A stretch of DNA of 64,000 bases from Trachythela sp. YZ-2020. Lineage: Eukaryota > Cnidaria > Anthozoa > Malacalcyonacea > Clavulariidae. Made by a program: the position numbers and the translations under genes. Of the stretch, positions 23,867-35,015 are shown piece by piece. The first letter of the stretch is position 1. Each line of letters opens with the position of its first letter. The notes beneath the pieces are model-generated. The model had not been told where the DNA came from and searched no databases. It was given only the letters and a program-made list of their open reading frames with translations. The stretch covers positions 1,552,501 to 1,616,500 of the forward strand of contig JADLSH010000127.1 of NCBI GenBank assembly GCA_016169945.1, read 5' to 3'.

Positions 23867-24522
23867 TATAATTTTTCGAACTAGTACCCAGGCTTTCTTG
23901 TTTATTATTTACACGGTCAAGAGGTCATCGCGGGCGTTACGCGGCCGAACTGCGTGTAGTTTGCGGTTCAGTTAACTCTTTGTCCATATTTCCGTCTAGC
24001 GACGCTATATACATATACTGACAGTATATACGAGGAAACAAAATGCGAGGATCATGAAGACAAAGCAAGAATAATATATTTTGAATTTGAAAATTTGTTT
24101 TTGTTCCACCTTGTAGTTAGAGCTCTGTTACTGATTGTGCTTATGACGCATACTACACTGGGATTTCTTTCTTTAGCTTTTGTTTTTTGCACATGTGACA
24201 TGTCCTTTCTTATGCTTGTGTCACTGACTTACTGTAGACGCTTAGCAAAAATTAACATAAGAAGAACAAAGTCACGATTCAGTGCACTTTTTGATAACAT
24301 TTAGCATAATAATAATGCCATCTGGTCACGATCCAGTGATCGGAATGTTCCATTGTCTTTTCATTGTTTTAAACATCCCACTGTTTTCGTTCGTTCCTGT
24401 TTTGACCTATTGCTTGTTGCATTTCTCGCTGCAGAGGGCATATGCGTTGAGAAGTTTAAGGAAGCTTAAGGTCAATCTTAAACTTTGACAAACACGACAG
24501 TTTCATTGACAACAGTGCAGCA
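23867..24522. promoter_or_regulatory. Divergent spacer between DAP3 and the small membrane-protein gene
   Basis: The ATGs of two genes on opposite strands are 656 bases apart, so a shared promoter region is likely. Part of the space (about 24305-24400) is a copy of the dispersed repeat also found at 7895 and 63135. The open frames at 24095-24488 are not supported as exons. Confidence 0.45.
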
Positions 24523-24856
24523 ATGGCGAACCCGACGACTGGCAGAGCAAGACTAAACTCGCAGTATGGACAACCTTTGATTGCTGGCATTGGGAACGAA
24601 ACTTTAGCAAAAGGTAAAGCAATAGATATATGTGTAAATAAAATGGCTGGGTCATTATATATATTGTCTAAATGATAGAGCCGCTATAATTAATCTTCCC
24701 AATATGTTAGCCTTAGTATAATTCTATATTATAGGGAAATGTGGAATGTTTTTGGTCAACTTTATTTGCTTCGCTGCACTACTTTACGTAATACCTTTTC
24801 CTATGTCTCTGCTGATAATATTCGATCGCTTTTCGAGTCGCCACAGTAAAGTATAA
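24523..24856 (+). CDS. Small single-pass membrane protein, unrecognised
   Basis: Two exons, 24523-24613 and 24735-24856, join in phase (AAA G | GG AAA) to give 70 residues ending in TAA. The N-terminal 30 residues are polar (MANPTTGRARLNSQYGQP). One hydrophobic stretch follows (about 33-58, FLVNFICFAALLYVIPFPMS and on), then a short basic tail (SSRHSKV). The start context (gcaATGGC) is good and both splice sites are consensus. It resembles the many small organelle membrane proteins of animals, but I cannot name the family. Both exons could also be 5' parts of a longer transcript, or a chance open frame. Confidence 0.5.
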
Positions 24857-25633
24857 CAATCTTGCTACCAATAGCCGCTATAATTCATCACAGAATTTAA
24901 AATACGAGCCGTGTAGAAAGGCGAAGTACGAACCTGATTTGGCATGATAAGTGAAATGTGCAAATAAATATCGTTTAAAATTTTGAAAACCTATTGTTAG
25001 AAAAATTTTCTCTTTGCCCTGAATCGAATTTAGTGTATAAATACTCACATAAAAAAGCTGAATAAACAATTTCTGCGCAATCATGATTTTAACTGCAAGA
25101 CCATAGAACCTTTTTTGCGCAGGCACAACTTTTAAACAAAAACAAGTTTAATCTTTATTCTACTGAAGGTATAGTAACCCTTCAACAACAGAGATAAACG
25201 CAGTCTTGTTATGCGAGAGTTTACATACATCTATAGATCTATAAGTATAAATTTACCAAGACCCTATGAATTTATAATTATCAAGATTCTTTTCAACACA
25301 TTGTGTTGGCATAGTAATAGACTTGTATTTTAGTAAGAAGTCCGAATTCAGTCATTACTAAGGGACTAACTGATAGTCTTTCTAACGTGTTATAGTAGAA
25401 ATGCATTGCTTGAGATGCTTTACATGGTATTAGGTACTTTTAATTGGCTTTTTTTGCACAACTGAAACCATGGGTTGCGCAATTCAGTATTCTTTAGAGA
25501 TCAGAGCTTTGGGTTGCACTTGCACGTGACCGACATTAGGCAACAACGTCATTATATTCTAGCAAAATCGCTTCGATTTCGTTTCGAAATTTACAAAGTT
25601 GTCTGGTCACTTTGCGAAGCAAATCCTAGCAAG

Positions 25634-28560
25634 ATGAGCGCTAAATTACAGCATTATAAAGACGAAGTGAATAAGTTTTTAAACCAAGACAATGCCTTTT
25701 GCAACGCCTTGGCGAAAGTTGAAGAGAAAACCAAAGTTAATCGGCTTCATATCTTCCTAGGTAATGTGTTTGCAAAGTCCTTGAATCGTGTGACCACATT
25801 TCTTAAAGTAGCATGGCGAATTATTAAACGTTGTTGTTCTTTTATTTTAGGTGCCATAGGCTTATTCTCTTTGTATCTCATATTCGGCTATGGTGCTGCT
25901 TTAATTGTGAATTCTTTGGGCGCTTTGTACCCGGCATACGCCTCGTAAGTTTTGATAAAACTTAAAACTGTTTGCATTTTATGGGAGTGGACCTGCGGTT
26001 GTCCAAGCACAAAATCTTGAACTTTGAACCTGTTTGTTAATTTCTGGTTACGACTTAGTTAATTGTAACCAAAACATGAATATTTTAGAAGGTTTATACA
26101 GCCAATTTTATACACTAAACATGCTTTGAAATGTGTTAGCATTAAATTAAAATGTTTGAAATTTTGCATGGGCAGGACAACTACCTGTCCAAACGCATTA
26201 TAAATTATAATGTACAAGTGACCAGCAAAATATCATAATGGCCCGAGTGGATGTGTATAATTACATTGTCAAAGCATGAAAAAATGTTCAAAATTCTCTG
26301 GGAAAAGGTCCGACCAAAAACAATTCGGTCGGACATTTTCAAATTTGGTTTTTCTATTCCATTTTGAATTTCAGGCTCTGTGATATAATTGTTTGATTTT
26401 TGTAGGGTTAAAGCCGTCGAAAGCGTCAGCAAGGATGATGACACACAATGGCTTATTTATTGGATTGTCTATTCTGTATTCACCGTTGTGGAATATTTTT
26501 CAGATTTCCTCTTTTCGTGGTTTCCGTTCTATTTCCTTGCTAAGGTAATATGACACTGCCTTTGAGCATTTGATTCATCAGTCCTGCCAGCCAGAGGCGA
26601 CATGGCTTAAAAATAAGGCCCGGGAAACCTTTTGCTAGGGGCCCACTGCTCACGTTGGGAGAGTTGGGGGGGAGGGGGAGTCATTTGCTGAGAAGAAAAA
26701 TAGGATTAAATACAAAATAATCAGTAAATATCAGTGATTTATCCCAAATATTTAATGAAGGGTCCAAAACTTTATAAACATTGTAGACCTTTGCATGCTT
26801 GGGGCCCACAATTGCCACATGCCACCCCTGCTGCCGGCAACCTCAAACCAGGAAAACTGGACAGAGTTCTTGACAAAAGGTCTGCTCAAAATATTGAAGT
26901 GTTTATAATCTTTTAGCTAGTTACAACACAAACCATGGCAGCTTATTGTAGCATACTACCTACACTGGACAACCACGTTTGAGATATAATCATGGAATAC
27001 AGTGCATTCTTGATGTTTACTATACTGTCTTTCTGTGCATAACAGAGCATATGGCTGGAATTCCTTTGAAATATTTACAAAGGGCTACAATTTTGTTGTC
27101 AAGTGTTTCCACTTTTCAAAATCTATATTTCAAGGAAATGTTGTTGAGTGTTTCCTATTTTCAAAATTTATATTTCAAGGAAATTTCCAACTTGATTTTT
27201 GCTCTGAAATTTTGTCCTTAATCTATATCTTCTATATTCCATTCCTATAGTTGATCTTCCTCGTATGGTGTATGGCTCCCATCTCTAGCAATGGCAGCAC
27301 CTTTATCTACCACAGATTTATCAAACCATTCGTTGTGAAACATCAAATCGAGATTGACGAAGCTTTGAACGAAGCAAAATCTGTTGCAAGCTCGGCTGCA
27401 AACAAAGCTTTGGATCAAGGTAGAATTGATAACTTCATTAAATAACATTGAGCTAAGCCCAGATGTAGAAACATCTGCAAATTACGATTATAATAAGTTT
27501 CACCTGAGACACAGTCTTAACCAGCCTGCCGTCCACTTGTCTTATGGACGGCCATCTTAGAATTTGGACGGCCACATGGAACAGACAGCTTTTGGACGGC
27601 CGATTATCGTATGGACGCCTTTCGGATGGCTCCTAAATATAAATAGCCTTGATGGCTAGTGCAGCTAGCGATCATACACAATAGATCTTTATATTACAGT
27701 ATTATATCTTGTCATTGTCAAAAAACTTGAATAATTTGTTATCTCCATTAATCATGGACAGTCAAATTGGGGGCAATTCCAATAAGATTGTATTTGGCTA
27801 AACACTGGAATGTGAATCACTCAAGTTCGTAAATGAATTTTACCCGTGTAATCGCTCTTAATAAGCCATCAAAATACTATAATATGCAAAATTGCCAGAG
27901 TATGCCTTAACACGTTTCAAAGAGATTCACCACCATGTACGCATTAAGTTGTAAGCCAAATCCCAAATTTGGATGCCCAAATTCCAGATCCTGGCTAAGA
28001 CCCTGACCTGAGAATAGACAATATTTTGATCTGCAACCATTCATCCTTCAGTGTGGATTATAACGATTTCGCTCGGGTCTGACAATGTCCGACCAACTAA
28101 ACAGTTGATCGGACATTGGCTAAGAATGGTCCTCCATTGTTTCACCACGTGCGAGCAATTGGCACGAAACCTGAAAGGTCTGGGCTCTCTGCAAAAAGAG
28201 AAGCCCGAAGTTTTCTCTGTACACTTTTTTCCATCCAAATATTTATTGGTTAGTAAGTTTCTGCTTTTTAAAGAGTACAAATCAAATACACCTGTAATAT
28301 ACCCTTAATTTAGAGGATAACTCTGTATTTTATTTGATCGGTCAAAATGTCCGCGCAGAGTAAAAATCGATCGGCCATTCGGTGTTTCTGTTTTCGGCGA
28401 TTAGCCGATCGCCGACCGTTATAATCCACACTGTCATCCTTAGATGTAAACGACGGTATTAACCCTTTTGTTTTTCATTACAGCCAAGAACGAGGCTATC
28501 AACCAATACATGCAACAACAACAAGAAGCGGGAAATGAAGAGGACAAGAAAGACATGTAG
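25634..28560 (+). CDS. REEP5: Receptor expression-enhancing protein 5-like (REEP5/DP1)
   Basis: ER membrane protein of the TB2/DP1/HVA22 family that curves and stabilises tubular ER. Five exons: 25634-25760, 25851-25944, 26406-26544, 27251-27419, 28484-28560; 201 residues (human REEP5 has 189). Family signatures are NRLHIFLGAIGLFSLYLIFG, YPAYAS, DDDTQWLIYWIVYSVF, FPFYFLAK and LVWCMAPISSNGS; the hydrophobic hairpins lie at about 43-70 and 85-135, followed by an acidic, Gln-rich tail. The start is the ATG that gives MSAKLQHYKDE; an upstream in-frame ATG at 25475 would add a segment the family lacks. The first intron is only 90 bases and has no stop (see findings). The large fourth intron contains two hAT-like elements. 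Confidence 0.9.
27510..28005. mobile_element. hAT-like element with perfect 8-bp target duplication acctgaga
   Basis: Ends: cacagtcttaaccag on the left and ctggctaagaccctg on the right, imperfect inverted repeats. Both flanks read acctgaga (27502-27509 and 28006-28013). The interior repeats the word tggacggcc and has no transposase frame. It lies in REEP5 intron 4. Confidence 0.75.
28049..28433. mobile_element. hAT-like element with perfect 8-bp target duplication tcatcctt
   Basis: The terminal inverted repeats are cagtgtggattataacg on the left and cgttataatccacactg on the right, a perfect 17-bp match. Flanks at 28041-28048 and 28434-28441 are both tcatcctt. The interior carries ccgatc and gtcggac-type inverted words. 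The 28041-28308 open frames are artefacts of this element. Confidence 0.85.
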
Positions 28561-28806
28561 ACAAGTTGACATAAAACAACACACTGATACTCAAGAATTG
28601 CACTCCCAAATTAATGTGCCATACACATGATTGAAGCCAGCTGAAGGGATTTTGTATTTTTTCTTGGGACATTTTAGCCTAGATTGAGGGAGAGAGGGTT
28701 TTGATAAATATGTAGAGTGCATTTGGGAATTAATCTAGTTGACCTTTCAAGAACTGTGTTTTGGTGTCCTGGTTCCTGCATGATTAGTACTAGATGAAAA
28801 CTTTTT

Positions 28807-28812
28807 AATAAA
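28807..28812 (+). terminator. Polyadenylation signal of REEP5
   Basis: AATAAA about 247 bases after the REEP5 stop, in unique AT-rich sequence. Confidence 0.6.
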
Positions 28813-29504
28813 ACTAGAGTGTTTGTGACTTTATCTTTTCAATGGTGTTATACTTATTTAGTCCTTCGTGATTTGTAAATTAGCGAAAATAAATACGTAA
28901 AGGCTGAGCAAACTTTTGTTCAGCATTTGTCTTTTCCAAGCTTGTCTATCAGTATGCTTAAAAATCAAGAATTAAGTGTTTGTTTTGAGAACTCACAGAC
29001 TACTCTGTCTAATGCCAGACTGTTTTACTTCTGGAAAATTGATGTTGTGTTTTAATGGGTTAAAATACCACCAATTAACACTGAGTGTTTCTCCATTACA
29101 AATATATTGCAAACCTGACCAGCGAAACACTGTGGACCTCGTTAAACGGTTGTCAGTGCTCTTAAACATGTCTAATTTGTTACATCAAAGTTTGCCAATA
29201 ACTGTAACCTGCAAGAAATGTTAAAATCCAAAATAATGGAAACTCATTCATTTTAATTACAACGTCTACGTTTCGACTAATATACAGTTACTGAAAATTA
29301 TGGCATAATTTCTCTCCACGATACTGCTGGGAATTACATACTTGTCAATTTTACCAAACATTCTTCAAAGCAGTTTGGACTACAGACTTCGGTACGTTTT
29401 GGTATATAAAAGCAATCGATGATTATATATAAACTACAATTGAGAGGGACCAATACAAACTAATATTAAAGCATTCTCACTATATATACTATGTGAAAGC
29501 AGTT
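28813..29504. other. Convergent spacer between REEP5 and SERINC
   Basis: Contains part of the TTAACCCATT MITE family (about 28985-29060) and AT-rich unique sequence. No gene seen. Confidence 0.5.
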
Positions 29505-32500
29505 CTAAGCTTTAATAAAAGATGTGGAGAAATCGCGATTTGGCATACAAATAGGAGCAACCAGGGTCCAGAGGTACAACACTGCACAAACCCAGCCAGT
29601 GACAATTTTCACCCAAAATGCTCCCCATGTTCCCTGAACGTTCTCTGTATGCGACTGATCAGGCCTACATAATGAACAAAAAACAATGTTAAGGAGAAGA
29701 CTGCTTCTCCGAACACTGCGGCTTTCTCCGAACACTGCAGGCTTTCTCCGAGCACTTCAGGTTTTCTCCAAGCACTTCAGCTTTCCCCTGGGCCAATAAA
29801 GGATGGCTCTTACTAGACTTCCAGAAGAACACTTTAGAACTGATAGAGTTATCCAGTATAAATGAAGTTAGCTTAATAATAGTTTAGGTTTTCTCCTGTA
29901 GTTGCACTGTACCAACATTGTTACTTCTGAGTAGAACAGTTTATGACTGATATAGCTATCCAGTATATAGTTGGACATGTACCAATAATAAGCGATTATC
30001 CTTACTGGACCTCTAGGGAGAACAGTTTAAAACTGATAGAGCTATCCAGTATAAATAAAGTTAGTTTAGTCCAGGTTTCCTCCTGTAGTAACATTGGACA
30101 TGTAGTAACACTGGACCAATACTAAGCAATTACCCTTACTGGACGTCTAGGGAGAACAGTTTAAAACTGATAGAGCTAAATATTCTTCACTTACTCGACC
30201 CAGTTCGTCATGACCATCATGATGTAGAGAGCAGCGAGAAGATAAACAAAATGAAAGAATGAATAACTGTAGATCACTTCATCTTCTTCGTCATTCACAA
30301 CTTTCCCTTTCTCTTCATCTAAATCTACTGTGAAGGAGAAAAATCTTAGATTGGTGAAGACTTGCACAAAACTTGGATAATCCGTAAATTAAATAGCTTA
30401 TGCTCCGTTTACGGGAGACCAGGAACCATATGCAAATTCATCCAGTTCCATTTGTTCACGAGGGAATTTGTACAGTTAATAATTGTCCTCGAATTCATCC
30501 AGTTTCATGCATTCCATGTGATGTCGAAAGACGAATTCGCATAAATATGCGCACAGTTCCTAATTTACCCCATCCCGTAGTCTTGCAGTAGAGACAGACC
30601 TGTTTACACTACGCTCAATTTAAATTGTTAAGGATCAAATAGAAATGTCAACCATACAAATTGGTCTGTGCTCATCCCTTGTAATAATAGGTAGTCAGAG
30701 AACAGGTTAAAATTTTTTGGGTGTACGGGTGATCTCATAGACTCTCACACACATGAGTTTTATGTGTGTTAGCAAAACCTACCAGGAGCGGTCGAACTTG
30801 TGCTGTTGGTGGTAAATTTGTCTGCACTTCCAGAGGTCTTCAAACTTAAAATGAAATTTTATACAAAAACATAGATTATTAGTTTCACACTGCACATATA
30901 TAAAATAAAATACAATGTACTAAATTTTTGAAGGACTCTCGGTGGACGGTGGAGAGAAATGTTACAATTATAGATAAAGTAATATGATGCATACCTTGCA
31001 TAGATTATCATAACGAATGTCAGGACCAGCCCAACAATCATAGTTGTATTTTGGGAGGCTCCAAATTCCGAGACCTCAACATCGCATGAGGTGGTGGTGG
31101 TGGTCGAGTTGTCAGCCTTGTCTGTAGCTAATTCAATATTGTAACATAATTACAAAATAGTTATCAAAATACATTAATAATATTTTGTAATAAAATTACG
31201 TACCCAGATCATAAGGTTCATTCGCAACAGAAGTCAGAGTGATGTAAGACAGAAATAGAGAGATGATCGAAGATTGCAACAGACCAGATTTAGGTTGAAC
31301 TGAAAAATAAGAAATATAATTATGATATCATTATTTTAGCTATAGTCTTACTATTCATATATTATCATTGATTTACCTTCCTGTATTTTTGGTAGAATGG
31401 AGACTCCCAACATCATGACACAGAGAATCAGATTGAAACTGATTATAAACTTGTTCAAATCACAACCATCACTCTATCAACAAAAACATTGCAAGTTTTT
31501 AAACCAACTATGTGCCTGACATAACAGGCAAGGTCATTGCATGCATAAATTTATAATGTTGCCAAATATATAGGTAATCTCCTACTGTATTTTATTCTAA
31601 CTTGCTGTTCTCAAAAACTCACCCTTGTAAACCAGACATAAGACAGGATGAAACCAGTTAGAGCAAAGGCAACAAAAATGAACATGAATGTTCCAAGAGC
31701 TAAAGGATAACGCAAAGATAAAAGCGCTAAGGTAAACCATCAAAGACGCATGACCACTTTCATAATTCAGATGAGTTTAAATATTCTTTTATGCGCATCT
31801 TAATAAGACTTATCAGTCTCGTTTCTGTGACTGAAATTGAATAGAATTTATTAAGGTCAATGAGGCTTATTAAGATGTACATAAAATAATATTTAAACTC
31901 ATCTGAATTATGAAAGTGGTCTATACAGGACCGCTAAGAAGAGACATTAGTAACACTCCATAGATTTGCATTCTAGTTAAGTAATGCATTCAGAATGTTT
32001 CCAAAATGTGTTGTATTGTGCTTTGAATGTGTTCAAGGAAATATATGAATGTCAATATTTGGCTAATACGTTTCCAACATAAAAGTCCAAATCGTGGAGC
32101 TTCCAAGCTTTGCAGACTCTAGCACAAATTGTTGAATTTTAGGCTATAATCACCTGCCAGCCATCCCTTGTTTCCGTTCTCTTCAGCATTGTTGGTCCTG
32201 TTTGATATAAGAAGTATTTTTCAACAAGGAACAACAAAAATGGTCTAAATATTGATACAATTAAATCCCTGACTTATTGCTAACATGATACAACCAAAAC
32301 TAAAGCAGAATACTATGCAGTACACTGTCTCTCACCATATTTCATTCCAGGTATGAGCAAAATCAACCAACAACATCAACTGAATCAGGATGAAACACAA
32401 TCCCCCAATCAAACCAACATACATCCATGCTAAAAAACAAAGTTTAAACGTTCATTTTCACCCTCAGACTGTTGAATTTTAATAATCCTGATTCTCACCT

Positions 32501-33861
32501 TCAGCAAATTTATGACTTTCTACCCAAAATGACCAGCCACATAGGATAACGAGAGCAATAAACTTGATCCCCCAGAACCTATGACAATTAGCAACATAAA
32601 GTCAGAACTAATAAATGTAGTGGATTCGTCAGAGAAATAAATTTAATTGAAGGTTTCACTAAGCACTATCGTGTAGAGGTGGTTAACTGACATACAGGGC
32701 TTTCAAAATAAGTTCCGCCGGCTACTTTACGTCTTACCGCCGGCTACTTTTCATCTGGTCAGAGCAAAAATAAAAGCAAATCAATGTTCCACATGGAACT
32801 TAGTCAAACACGGTGTGTTCACCCTTAAATTTGGAAGATTAATTCAAATTTAAAGTAACAAATAAAGGAGATTCGTAGTGAGATACCCCAGAATGCCATG
32901 CTGCCCCTGTATCATACCCGTTATGGATTCCAGCTCGACATTCTTTCTGTGACTTTACTCCAAATGTGATGACCATGAGAATGAAATGAAACATCACAAA
33001 ACCCAGGAAAATTCGATACACAGACAGGTAGCCCATTACCTCATCACATTTTCCACCCTTGTCACAAATCTTGTCATAAAATGGAAGCTTGAAAATAAGG
33101 ATACCCAAACTAGTTATTTTTTATCAACATATTTCTATGTTTGGTGTACCAATGCAGGGTGATATTAGCCGAGCGCATACTAGATAGTAACACTGTATAT
33201 TTACAAACCTTGTCTTTCAAGCTTTCCGCCACATTATCAGAAAGCAATATGGAAGACATAATTACGCCCAACAGCAGGAAGAATGTATACATGATTCGTG
33301 TTGTGACTGAGCTGCGACATGACGGACAACAAGCACAACAACAACTGACAGCTGTTGAGCCACAGCAACATGCAAGCTGCAAATAAAAGTATGAAAAATT
33401 TTTCAATGTTTCTCAACCTATTTATTAGTAGGGGCAATACTTTTGCTCTATTTACACGAGACCAGATGAATTTGGGACCATACACAAATCTCACGATATC
33501 GCCTTTCAAGTTCACATGGGATACATGAAACCATTCACAACATTGGACAAATTCATTAGCACAGCTAACTGTACAAATTCCCATGTGGACAAATGAAACC
33601 AGACAAAAATGTGCTTTCAGTTTTGAATTTGTCCAGTTTCATGTCGAAGACATCTTACAACCCAATTATTAAAGTTTATCAAACATCTGTTGAGAAATGA
33701 TGTAGCAAAATGCATAAATGACGTCATATGTGGACATGGAATGATATATTTGCTCAAAACATCAAATTTTTCATATAAAAATCAATCGCCATCCAAAAAG
33801 GAAATTGATATAAATCAGAAATCAAATTATATGTACTTACGGATCCAACAATACAACCCAT
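29505..33861 (-). CDS. SERINC: Serine incorporator family protein (SERINC)
   Basis: Multi-pass membrane protein of the SERINC/TDE1 family, placed in endomembranes and plasma membrane and linked to lipid handling. Thirteen exons, 5' to 3': 33861-33841, 33376-33209, 33087-32918, 32578-32499, 32429-32336, 32197-32154, 31699-31623, 31473-31377, 31299-31204, 31127-30995, 30844-30783, 30327-30195, 29664-29505; 444 residues, the usual family size. Signatures: a Cys-rich N-terminus (MGCIVGSLACCCGS, then CCCACCPSC), [81 protein letters not shown] and [20 protein letters not shown]. An acidic loop lies before the penultimate helix. The first coding exon is only seven codons, and an acceptor just upstream of the ATG implies a separate 5' UTR exon. 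Confidence 0.93.
29775..30180 (+). repeat. Headless array of SINE tail units (in SERINC intron)
   Basis: About three to four tail units in plus orientation share gaacagtttaaaactgatag, agctatccagtataaa and ggtttcctcctgtag. No tRNA-like head is seen on either side. They lie in the last SERINC intron. Confidence 0.7.
31757..31920. mobile_element. MITE with arms of about 40 bp (in SERINC intron)
   Basis: The left arm (gaccactttcataattcaga, then tgagtttaaatatt) mirrors the right arm (aatatttaaactcatctgaa, then ttatgaaagtggtc). The inner parts also pair (gcgcatcttaataagactt against aggcttattaagatgtac). Confidence 0.65.
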
Positions 33862-35015
33862 GGCTATAGTGTTTCGAAAGTCTACAAGAGCAAAAATAAC
33901 ACTTAAAAAGTCGGACATAATTTCGTTATATAAGCGTCAGCGAAGACGCACTTTTTGTATGTCAATATACATAATTATACTACAAGCAATAACAGGTTTT
34001 AAAGAATAGCAAGGACCATAGAAAACAATAAAAGTAAAGCGAAACTCTACATGGAAAGATCTAGCTAAATTGACAAACCTTTTACTCTATGTCCTGTTGA
34101 AAATTTCTAGCAAGATATACAGCAATTCAGCAAACAACAAAACTTCCGAGATGGCGAGATCGAAATAAACAAGAAGGTGGATATATGGGAACATTTGTGT
34201 ACATGTAAGTACAAACGTGAGCTCGTACAGGTACATTTAGAGACAAATTAATACATGAGTATACACAAATGAACATAGAGGTACATTTGTGAACAATTTG
34301 TGTACATACAAGTACATTAGTACACATGTGTATACATTTGTGAACATACACATACATATGAGTACAAATGTGAATTTTTAACGAACTGCCAACGGAAATA
34401 CGCAAAACGGAAAAGTATGAGGATTTTGAAAAACTTTTAGAAATCTATTTTTAACTATATTTTTACCTTCCTATCTTTATTTCTATTTTATATTCTATTT
34501 AAATTTATTTCTTTTTCTTATTTGTTTCCCTGTAAATATAATTATATACATATTTTAGGTTGTTTGGATTTTTAGCACAGGACACACATTGACAACAGCT
34601 AGTTTCTTGCTGAAGTGTTTATCCTGTATAATAATTCGTGTAATAATAAAAAAAAATAAGAGGTGTACTTGTGAACAAACATGTATATATATGATTAACC
34701 AGTGATTAACATATAAGTACACACGTTAGCATTTATGTACATTTATGACAATACGCATACATATGGGTACAAATATGAGCATATGGGTATATTTATGAAC
34801 ATAGATATGCATATCAGTACAATTGTGAACATATAGGTATAGATATGAACATAATGGTACATTTGCGTTCATATAGGTACAAATGAGCACACCTATGAAC
34901 ATACAGGTACATTATGACTTTATCCCAAGACATCCTGTTTTACACATGTATTTACTTCAATGGCGGAAAAAAATTGAAAAACCAATTTTTGGTTGTCGTT
35001 TTGCTGTTGTTAAAA
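33862..35015. other. Divergent spacer between SERINC and SLC25A46 with a degenerate tandem repeat
   Basis: From about 34190 to 34915 the sequence is a loose array of 20-24 bp units built on gtacatttgtgaacata and catataggtac words, split by an AT-rich unique part (about 34390-34680). Promoters of both genes should lie at the two ends. The open frame at 34127-34405 is a product of the repeat. Confidence 0.55.

Noticed and set aside
24095..24488. Hydrophobic plus-strand open frames upstream of the small membrane-protein gene
   Set aside because: They overlap a dispersed repeat and lack convincing splice links; hydrophobicity follows from T-rich sequence.
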